This document shows, in pieces, positions 54,911-64,000 of a stretch of 64,000 nt of DNA. The position numbers were made by a program, and so were the translations under genes. The notes below the pieces were generated by a model. The model was not told the DNA's origin. It did not search any database and saw only the letters and a list, made by a program, of their open reading frames with translations. Positions within the stretch are counted from its first letter, which is position 1. Each line of letters starts with the position of its first letter. The DNA comes from Zygnema cylindricum (Eukaryota; Streptophyta; Zygnematophyceae; Zygnematales; Zygnemataceae), in contig JBBHKE010000165.1 in the NCBI GenBank assembly GCA_037447655.1, forward strand, positions 279,233 to 343,232, read 5' to 3'.

Positions 54911-55791
54911 CGAAAAAGATAGAGAGGGGGAGGGAAATTATACTAGGAAAACGGAAAAATAGTCATTGGAGCGACAAGGATTACGTCCCCTTAACTTCTT
55001 ATAGCGAAGAGAGCATTGTGGAAGGGGAGGAACCGTCGGATGAAAAATGTACCCCCGAATTAAAACATCCCACAGATATTCGGGTATCAAAAGATGTGGA
55101 TGAGGCCACCACCGAGGACGAGGAAAGTCCGGATAGCGAGGGATAACAACGAGAGAATGAATACGGGAATGATGACGATGTGCTCGAGGCGCCTCCCACA
55201 CTGAATAGGGAGAGAGGCATTGTATTGGGTAATCCGGGTCCTCAAGCTCCATACGGAGTTGAGGATCCGGATTGGTTTTTCCCTCCTCCCACGGGAGAGG
55301 AGAAAATGGGCAGTTTTGTGCCTCAGGTCGAGCATTACATTCTGGTTGCTGAATGGTCAGAACATAGGAGGTATGGTGAACCACGCCCCTAAATTTGTTG
55401 TTCTACAACCACAGTTGCGGGAGGAGGACCAGCAGTAGTAGTGGAAGTAGACATGGAAAACAACAAAAGTTATCAAACACCTACTCAACAGCCAACTTTC
55501 AGCTTACACAAAATATGACTCAAAAGACCAATATGCCTCAAATTTCTCACATAGACAACACAATAAACTGAGAATTCCCAAAATTGCAGCCCAAATGACC
55601 CACTAAACCATAAGATATGACTTATGGAAGTTTCCCAAAAACTGCTTTTAAAATGTCATAATCCCAAAACTGGATAATACAAAATTGTCTAAGTCCTAAA
55701 CTATGAACTAACACTGAGTATCTACTGGTCACACTAATACGGGTGCTTGTACAACAGTACTATCCTGACTAACGACAAAGTACCCAGCCTG

Positions 55792-56907
55792 TGAAACTCT
55801 GAGACCTCCATAAGTCCTCAGAGTGGACAGCTTCCAAGAAGCCTGTAGGATAACCCTGACCCCTTTATGTTTCAGCAAGAATTACTACCACCCTGGAAAA
55901 TAAAAACTCTGACCACCTTCACCCCTTTGAAGGGAAGACTCCCCTGAGTCGATGGCAAAAAGAATCTCTGAATTTGCTCCCCTGAGCAGTAAGTTATGGA
56001 GGGTGAAAGTTGACCTTTTGTACAGAAGCTCTCTAGGAGAGAGGGTCCTATCTACCAATTTTTTCTAAGTCCTATCTCTTTCAAAAACTCTATCTACTGA
56101 TGTACAGACCAATCATATTACTCCTCCGTACACAAAAGTACAGCTGCCGGTGTACTTTCTGTACGAATACTGTACGACATGTCCTAAATGTTGACACATG
56201 GTATATCCAGATTCGTTCCCTTAATCCTCGGAGATACCGCGATCCAATGTATTTCGGCCACGTGTTATCCGATGTGGTGATGACCACAAACCGCCGAAAT
56301 CCTCTTCCGCGATCTCGACATTCATTCCGGCCGTCCGATTAAATGCATATTTAATCGAAGCCGTAATCAATACCTGCGCGGTATTCGTTTCGCTATCGAA
56401 ACAAATGCGCGATACTTGTTCCTTGGCCGTACCTTAATTCGTACTTTTACATAACTGGATCTATGTATCGCGTACGCAGTTGTAGTTAAATGAATTATCC
56501 AACGTAATTGTATTTAAATAATTATCAAACCCTATACTATGTATCGTTGGATCTAGACTTAACGGTTAGGGCTACCGGCTGCTGGCTATCTATCATTCCG
56601 TAGGTACCAAGATCAAATCATGGTTCTGACACCAATCCTTGCTATCTATCATTCGGTAGGTACCAAGATCATATCCTGGTTCTGACACAAATCCTTTTAG
56701 TAAATAAATCGGTAAATAAACTAATCTATTTCTCGTAAATCTGTGGATAGCCTAGGCAGCCATGGCTCTAGCTTCCACTACAACTTCTCAGTGACTGCGA
56801 CAAGTGTGGGAGTTGGAGAGAAAAGTTAGAGATAGACTACCTCGGCTTCTTTTTGTATTTTAATTTAGACCTAGAAAATACTTAAAGAGGAACCATTAAT
56901 TTCTACA
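55792..56907 (-). repeat. 3' LTR of copia c
   Basis: 1116 bp, with the internal 58-bp duplication covering the tRNA-like segment (gtaggtaccaagatca occurs twice, near 56602 and 56662). Confidence 0.87.
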
Positions 56908-56920
56908 CTCCCCTTAATTT

Positions 56921-59900
56921 CTAGTCAATCTTTAATTTTAGACCACACTTCTCCATCCAGAAAATTAGCTTAGGGGAAGGCAGAGGTTTGGTCATCATAT
57001 CTGCTACCATCTCGCTATCTTGTCGGTACTCTAAACTGATTATTTTGTTTTCTACTTTCTCTCTAACAAAGCTGAGTCTAATGTCCATGTGTTTGGCTTT
57101 AAAATGATGTTTAGGATTGGCAAAAACAGCGATTGCTGCATGATTATCACAAAATATTTTATGCACACCACTCTTAAGGTGACCTTGCTCACCAAACAAA
57201 GACTTGACCCACATCAATTCTTTTACAGCAGAGCAAGATGCCATATACTTAGCCTCCATGGTGGACTGGGCAATAACCTTTTGCTGTTTGCTACTCAAAC
57301 AGCAAGCCCCCTCACCCACAAATAATACATATCCAGAAGTACATCTCCTCATTGAAGCATCACCATAACTGGCATCACTCCAAGTAGTGATGTCAGTATT
57401 CTCCCCACCCAAATGCAACCATAGATTCCTAGTTCCTATCAAATATCTAACGACTCTCTTAGATGCCTCCCAATCCTTCTTAGTGGGAGCATTTAGACTT
57501 CTACTCAGCACTCCAACAGCTGCAGCTAAATGCGGCAGGGTACAATTCATAAAATTTATTAGACTTCCCACTACTTGCTTGTAAGGAATAGTCTGCATGA
57601 ACTTCTGTTCTTCAGGAGATAATTCCTCGTCGAAGACTATGACTCTTTCTTCCTCACTCCCCTCATTTCCCTTCTTTATCTCCATTGGAGTTGTACAACT
57701 ATTAGCATTATCCATTTGAAATTTTTCAAGCATGTTCCATATTGCTTCCTTTTGAGTCAATCTTATAATCTTTCTTTTTCGGTCTCTTTCTACTTGAATT
57801 CCCAAAATATATTTTGCCTCCCCCATATCCTTCATTTCAAACTCCCCTTAAGATGGGTTATCAGTTTTTTATTTTTTTCATTGATTTACTTAAAATAAGC
57901 AAGTCATCAACATAAATTGCAATAAATATAACACCTTCCTCATCTTCAAAAACATAGATTGAGTGATCTGAACTGATCCTAATATAACCCAGACCGGTAA
58001 GAAACTCATCAAGCTTCTTATTCCACTGTCGAGGCGCCTGTTTCAAACCATAAAGAGATTTAATCAGCCGTAATACCTTACTCTCCTCTCCTTCCTCCTC
58101 AAATCCTTCGGGTTGTCGCATGAAGATCTCTTATTCCAATTCTCCATGGAAAAAGGCTGTCTTGATGTCCATCTGGTGCACCTCCATGTCTTCCGCTGCT
58201 GCCAGACTGAGAAGTATGTGGACGGAGGGAAATCTGACGACCGGGGCAAAAGTTTCCTCGTAGTCAATTCCCTCTTTTTCTGTAAACCCCTTTGCCACTA
58301 ATCGTGCCTTGTAGGGCTCAATCGTGTCATCTAGGTTCAATTTTAATTTGAAAACCCACTTACAACCGATTGGTTTTTCGGTTAGGTGGACAATCCACCA
58401 GCTCCGAAGTATCGACTGCCATAATTCAGGCCATCTCCTCATTGATGGCTATCTTCCACCGGTTTCTTTCAGGACAGGTCATCGCCTGTTCATAAGTTTG
58501 AGGTTCATCTTGATGAGATAGTTTTGTTACCTTGTTATTAACCTGTTTTTCCTGCAATCTTTTGCTACTTCTCTTTCCCTTTTCAAAAAATCTGTGGCCG
58601 GAATAGATGCTTCTCGTGGGTTCTTTCGAACAATCTCGGCTTCTCCCCTGTCCCTTGATTCCGAATCAGTTTCCACCACGTCTTCCGCTTCGGGTAGAGT
58701 TGTCACTGGAGTTTCCGCAGCCGAGTTCTTTTCGGTCTGATTTGTACCTGGAAGAATGTCATCTTATCTAAAACCTGGATAGTTAAGAAGTTCAAAGTCA
58801 TCGGAATTTTCTGACTCAAATCTGATTTTTACTGACTTTGTAAACTTGAAGGGATCCACGTTCTTTCCTTCATCCATAACTACTAGATGCTTTACTAAGA
58901 TTATATTTTCCCTTTTTAGATCATAGACTCTATATCCTTTCACATCCTCATCATATCCTAATAAGTATCTCGGTTTTCTTTTAGGATCTAGCTTCCAATT
59001 AGACCGATCTGTGTCTAGACAGAATACTTGACTGCCGAAAACCTTTAAGTGAGATATGTCTAGTTTCGGACCTGTCCATCTCTCATAAGGTGTTTGTTCT
59101 TTTATAGCTGAAGTAAGAACTCTATTTTTGAGGTAATTAGCACAGTTCATTACTTCGGCGCAAAACCTTTTTCCCATCTTCTTGTCCGACAACATACTTC
59201 GAGCACTTTTACTTAGTGTTCTACTTAACCTTTCAGCTACTCCATTCTGTTCTGGGTTTTCTAGATTTGTCTTTTGGTGTTGGACTCCATCTTCCCTCAG
59301 AAAATCCTCAAACTGGTTAGAAGTATACTCTCCACTGTTGTCACTTCTTACTCTCTTAATTGGAGTTTCATGGAGTTTTTCGCTCCATGCTTTATATTGT
59401 CTAAAACAATCCTGAGCCTTTGACTTGTTTTTCAAAAAATACACCCTGGAATACTGAGACCAATCATCAGTGATAGTCATCATAAATCTCTTCCCCCCCG
59501 GTGAGGGCACTTTAGCCGATCCCCAAATATCTGTGTTTACTAAATCTAGAATTTTTCTCCTTTATAAGTGGATGTTTTGGGAAAGGGTAATCTGTGTGCT
59601 TTACCTTGAGCACATCCACTACAATCACTTATATTATCACTCTTAGTGAATTGAATCCCTTCTACCACTCCCATGTTTTTCATCTCTCTTAACTTATCTA
59701 GATTCACATGCCCAAGCCCGTTATGCCACATTATAATATCATGAACACCAACATAATAATGTTTCTTTGTTTAATTACTTAAAATCAGCCTAAACATCCC
59801 TTGGCTACCTTTCTCAGCAATGAAATAGACCTCCTCCTCAAAACTAGTAGTAAAGACTCCTTCCCTAATGCTAGTAAAAAAAACCCTTATCATCTAATAC

Positions 59901-61244
59901 AGATGTAGAGATGAGGTTTTTGTTTAGCTCCGAAATAAACAATACATCGGAGAATGTTACTATGGATGTCTTTCCTTCTACTAACACTTTCAAATTTACC
60001 GATCCTACAAGAGTAGTGGTGACTATCCTCCCATCCCCGTACTCTATCTCTACGGTGGGAATATTTCTTATCTTAGTGAACAGGTGCCTATCCTTACACA
60101 TGTGCATAGAGGCACCTGAATCTAAAAGTCAGCCTGCTTCACCTTTCAATCCACCGTAAGAACATTTCTGCCTTCGTGGAATTTCGACCTCAATTTTCGC
60201 CTCCAACTCCTCATCCAATACAAGCTCATCGTCCTCGTCCTTGGATTCCGCCTCGTGTACGTGTGTCACAAGGGCCTTTTTCTTTCCTCTTGCAGTTCCA
60301 CTGGTCTTCCCCTCCTTTAACTGAAGCTCGGTTAGCTTAGTGCACTCTGCCATATAGTGCCCCGGTTTCTTACAAAAATGACATAAACCTTTGGGAGCCC
60401 TTGGTCCTTACTCGACGGTCTGATTTTTCGGCTCCCCCTCCTCATAGTTTCCGACCGGTTTTCGAGAATCCTTGTTCCTCCAATCGGTCGCAGCTGCCAA
60501 GGCTTGCCCACTCTTTCCTCCCCTTCGGATCTCAATTGTATTCTCGCGAACGAGAATCATCCCTACCAATGAGTTCCATATCCACCTTGAGTCCGGCAAG
60601 TCCTGCACACGGTTGACTATGTTCTCGAACTCATCGGGTAACTTCATTAGTAAATAGTTAACCTTTTCTTTTTCACTAAAATCTTTTCCACCACTCTTAA
60701 GCTCCATAAAAAGTGTAGCTAGCTCATTACAGAAATCCAACATCTTCCCCCCTTTGTATACATACTCCTTAACTTTCTGATCCGCTAACTGTTGTTGCTG
60801 AATCGTACCACTTCCGTACATCTCTATGAGAGCCATCCAAAGATTGGATGCCCTTTCTACCTGCAAGTGAAAACATGTAAGCCCTTGATTAAGATGGCGG
60901 ACGATGACGTGCTTTGCGCCATATTGTCGAAGTCCCAGGTATCAGTATCATTCTCCTCGTTCCTCGGAATAGGTGAAATGAATGTTGAACCAGTTGCTAT
61001 TGGTGAGGTCCTCTCCTTCTTCGTTTCTTTGTCCACCACCTCTCCTTCCTTTGTCTCCTCCGTTGAAGATGGATCTGCTTTCTTTGTGAATCTGCTTTCT
61101 CCAAACCTTGGAGGGACTTGAAGACTTGATGGACGCCCCAACCGTCCACTCACTATCCCCCAAAACCTTTTCTCGCAAAGAGCTCATATCATCATACTTT
61201 CCCAGTATATGAAGCCAGTTCCATTAAAGATGGGTATCCTAGAG
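56921..61244 (-). pseudogene. Copia c gag-pol remnant
   Basis: In order from the right: gag N-terminus (61153-60857) and middle (60866-60408), zinc knuckle near 60380, protease MHMCKDRHLF near 60107, GAG-pre-integrase MWHNGLGHVN at 59731, integrase with RSDNSGEYTS and NGVAERLSRTL (59510-58764), RT (58442-57861, YVDDLLIL intact), and RNase H ending GLKLKID (57835-56921). At least six frame changes or stops separate these blocks. The T-run at the gag-pol boundary is eight Ts here. Not functional. Confidence 0.88.
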
Positions 61245-61259
61245 GGTGGGCCCATAACC
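61245..61259 (-). other. Primer-binding site of copia c
   Basis: The plus-strand ggtgggcccataacc is, on the minus strand, the same 15-mer as in copia a and b, directly after the LTR end. Confidence 0.85.
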
Positions 61260-62314
61260 TGAAACTCAGAGACCTCCATAAGTCCTCAGAGTGGACAGCT
61301 TCCAAGAAGCCTCTAGGAAAACCCTGACCCCTATGTGTTTCAGCAAGAATTACTGCCACCTTGGCAAAAAAAAACTCTGACCACCTTCACCCCTGTGAAG
61401 GCAAGACTCCCCTGAGTCGATAGCAAAAAGAATCTCTGAATTTGCTCCCCTGAGCAATAAGTTATGGAGGGTCAAAGTTGACCTTTTGTACAGAAGCTCT
61501 CTGGGAGAGAGGGTCCTATCTACCAATTTTTTCTAAGTCCTATCTCTCTCACAAACTCTATCTACTGATGTATGCACCAATCATATTACTCCTCCGTACA
61601 CAAAAGTACAGCTGCCGGTGCACTTTCTGTACGAATACTGTACGACATGTCTTAAATGTCGACACGTGGTTTATCTGGATTCGCCCCCTTAATCCCCAGA
61701 GATGTCGCGATCCAAGTCTTTCAACCACGTGTCAGCCGATGTGGCGATGACCACAAACCGCCAAAATCCTCTTCCGCGATCTCGACATTCATTCCGGCCG
61801 TCCGATTAAATGCATATTTAATCGTAGCCGTAATAAATACCTGCGCGGTATTCGTTTCGCTATCGAAACAAATGCGCGATACTTGTTCCTTGTCCGTACC
61901 TTAATCCGTACTTTTACATAACTGGATCTATGTATCCCGTACGCAGTTGTAGTTAAATGAATTATCCAACGTAATTGTATTTAAATGATTATCAAACCTT
62001 GCACTATGTATCATGGATCTAGACTTAACCGTTAGGGCTACAGGTTGCCGGCTATCTATATTTGTAGTACCAGGATGAAATCCTAGTTCTGACACCAATC
62101 CTTTAAGTAAATAAACCGGTAAATAAACTAATCTATTTCTCGTAAATCTCTGGATAGCCTAGGCAGCCATGGCTTTTGCTTCCACTCCAACTTCCTAGTG
62201 ACTGCGACAAATGTGGGAGTTGGAGAGAGATGTTAGAGATAGACTGCCTCAACTTCTTTCTGTATTGTAATTTACACCTAGAAAATACTTAAAAAGGAAC
62301 CATTAATTTCTACA
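61260..62314 (-). repeat. 5' LTR of copia c
   Basis: 1055 bp, ending ttctaca on the plus strand. It carries a single copy of the tRNA-like segment near 62020-62100. Confidence 0.87.
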
Positions 62315-63152
62315 GCTTGTACTTTACTGTACCGTGAGTACCTCCAAAACCCTAATTTCTACATGCGGCTAAATGAACAGTGTAACACTATTAATTAATT
62401 CGCTAAACGTTAACTTATTGTTTTCCAAATATTTACAGATATCTTCCATACAATTAATGTTGCCGATGCTTAGTCAACATCAGCCGCAAAAGTCTAGATG
62501 AATGTTGATTCGATGGTACGAACATCCTGAGTGCGTACGGCGCAATTAGTCATTGTGGTCCCCGCTTTTATCGCGTGCGTCGAATCTGTCTCGTATCAAC
62601 AATTTTTCTTTGATTCTATACGGCACACTCCTAGATGTTTGGCTCGGTCTCCGCTCGTCAGATTCACAGAAACCGCCTGTATGATTTTTGACACGTGTAT
62701 ATGGATGTCGGCGCAACTCCGGAATACATGCATTAACTTCTCTTGCCGACTTGTGGTCCCACGTGAATCATGCTTTACGGTCCCAGGTGAATCGCGTCAG
62801 TTGGCATGAATTCAATCAATAATCATAGCGTCAAACCGTAACATATATTTCCGGAATAACCGGTTCACATTCCGTTCGTCTAATCGGGTGAATCCAATCG
62901 TCTCTTGCGTGACGCGTGTAAATGACTGCCAGCGCCACTCCATAAAAATTGCATACGTCTCTCTTGCCAACGCGCGTCCTTGTAAAAGTATAATACACTC
63001 TATTGTACTTTTGCTATTGTATTACTAATAAAGGTAAGTACTACAGCAAACTACTTAGAAAATATTCTAAGTTATTTAGGTCTCTTCTCACAACCCTATC
63101 TACTGAAATAAAGATTTCAAATTACAACACTCCCCTAAATCTTTAGACCCAG

Positions 63153-64000
63153 TTACTCTCTTAGTCCAATGGCTTCTCTGCAAAACTGTAACTTAGCAGC
63201 AGGAAGGGCTTTAGTTAACATGTCAGCCGCCATCTCCTCATCCGGTAAATAACACAATTTAATCACTTTTGCAAGCATTTTTGCTCTGACAAAGTGTAGT
63301 TGAACATCCATGTGTTTGCTTTTAATATGATAACTAGGGTTAGAGGCAATGGCAATAGGTGCGTGGTTGTCACACCAGATATACTAAGGACTTGTTTGCA
63401 TATACTCTAGTTCTTGTAAAATAGACTTAACCCATAAGAGCTCTTTGAGGGCGAAAACTGCTGCCATGTATTCTGACTCCATTGTGGATTCAGTTGTAAC
63501 CTTTTGTAGTTTGCTACTCCAGTAGCAAGTTCCATCTCCAATCTTAACGACAAAACCGGTTGTAGATTAACGGCTTGGCATGTCTCCATAGCTAGCGTCG
63601 CTCCACGTCTGTATTTTCACTTCACCTCCTCCGAGTACAAGCTTAAGATTTCGAGTTCATGCAAGATATCTAAACATCCTTTTTGCTGCTTCCTTGTTTG
63701 CCTTTTTAGGATTATGCAGACTTCTACTCAAGACCCCGACAGCTGCTGCAATATCAGGTCTCGTACAGTTCATAAAATATATAAGACTTCGAACTACCTG
63801 TCTATGTGGCTTTGAAGCCATAAACTCCTCCTCCCCTGACTCTAGACTCTCACACACCATTATGCCTGAATCTGCATCCTTTTTTTCCAATTTCTGCATG
63901 AATTCCATGGGAGTTATAGATCCCTTTACATATTTCATTTCAAATCTTTCCAGCATGTTACCTATTGCTTCTTTCTATGTCAACGTATTCAGCCTCTTGT
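63153..64000 (-). pseudogene. Copia d pol, 3' end (runs off the window)
   Basis: The minus-strand translation shows FMNCTRPDIAAAVGVLSRSL (near 63775-63715), then the RNase H signatures STMESEYMAA (near 63483), CDNHAPIAIASNP, HMDVQLHFVRAK and ADMLTKALP, ending at a TAA at 63153-63155, shortly before the LTR. A TAG interrupts RNase H near 63384, and a frame change is likely near 63600. It is a different copia lineage from a/b/c (LTR ends TGTTG/CAACA). The 5' part lies outside the window. Confidence 0.8.

Larger units (their letters stand above)
48964..55392 (+). pseudogene. ORF-X copy 2, split by a tandem LTR array
   Basis: The family is unknown. The first part (48964-49587) encodes RQQKAATLLAIGW, a Lys/Arg/Glu-rich stretch and KRKIRVFDEREEE, and is followed by poly-G. 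The LTR array at 49588-54439 interrupts it. The second part (54440-55392) repeats KR..VFDERE-type segments two to three times, then HWSDKDYVPLTSYSEES, EGEEPSDE, a stop at 55144-55146, and in the same frame DPDWFFPPPTGEEKM and VEHYILVAEWSEHRR to a TAA. The last segments match ORF-X copy 1 on the minus strand near 34420-34070. Copia d follows at 55396. The conserved order at two loci argues for a real former protein. Confidence 0.45.
55792..62314 (-). mobile_element. Copia c: complete but decayed retrotransposon
   Basis: The minus-strand element belongs to the same family as copia a and b. Its 3' LTR is 55792-56907 and its 5' LTR 61260-62314, both TGTAGAAA...TTTCA when read on the minus strand. 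The 3' LTR is longer mainly because of a tandem duplication of about 58 bp at 56580-56697. The half-tRNA primer site is intact at 61245-61259. Target copies gcctg and gcttg differ at one base. The internal genes have many frameshifts and stops. Confidence 0.88.
55396..63129 (-). repeat. 3' LTR of copia d, split by copia c
   Basis: The left piece 55396-55791 starts TGTTGTTCTAC; the right piece 62320-63129 ends TTACAACA, followed by CTCCCCTAAA (purine tract on the minus strand). Together they give about 1206 bp with TGTTG/CAACA termini. Copia c sits between them with target copies gcctg (55787-55791) and gcttg (62315-62319). Confidence 0.7.

Noticed and set aside
1-64000. CRISPR arrays, bacterial operons, rRNA genes, organellar insertions
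   Set aside because: No regularly spaced repeat-spacer arrays, ribosome-binding-site gene clusters or rRNA/plastid-like sequences were seen.

Overview
This window is nuclear DNA of a land plant with a repeat-rich genome. The evidence is a multi-exon RING-H2 ubiquitin-ligase gene of the plant RHF type on the minus strand (42588-46333), nested Ty1/copia LTR retrotransposons whose primer site matches plant initiator tRNA-Met, and hAT, Harbinger-like, TA-target MITE, pogo-like and LINE remnants. I cannot name the species. Nothing looks bacterial, organellar or viral, and there are no rRNA genes or CRISPR arrays.

Layout. 1-6.6 kb: simple repeats, a hAT-type non-autonomous transposon with a second transposon inside it, then a purine/pyrimidine-tract and G-box-rich island that may carry the 5' ends of two small plant genes. 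6.6-14.2 kb: no recognisable genes, but several small TIR elements, including two Harbinger-like elements that abut each other. 14.2-31.8 kb: a three-level nest of copia elements. Old copia A is split by copia a, which carries copia b inside its own 5' LTR; both insertions have intact 5-bp target duplications. 32.3-36.2 kb: a decayed pogo-like DDE transposase and an acidic ORF (called ORF-X here), interrupted by a 1313-bp solo LTR and ending at an N gap. 36.5-39.3 kb: short tandem satellites, one split by a MITE, and a LINE reverse-transcriptase remnant. 39.3-46.8 kb: the RHF-like gene and its flanks. 48.0-55.4 kb: a second ORF-X locus with a possible pogo-type DNA-binding exon, interrupted by a tandem LTR-internal-LTR-internal-LTR array. 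55.4-64.0 kb: minus-strand copia d, which runs off the window, with minus-strand copia c inserted in its 3' LTR.

The most unusual signals are in the copia family. The primer-binding site of elements a, b and c is complementary to the anticodon stem-loop of initiator tRNA-Met (half-tRNA priming). There is no leader: the gag frame is already open in the LTR, and an ATG lies inside the primer site. The LTRs also carry an antisense tRNA-like segment. Elements a, b and c have different small indels clustered at the same gag-pol boundary. The only confident cellular gene is the RHF-like E3 ligase.
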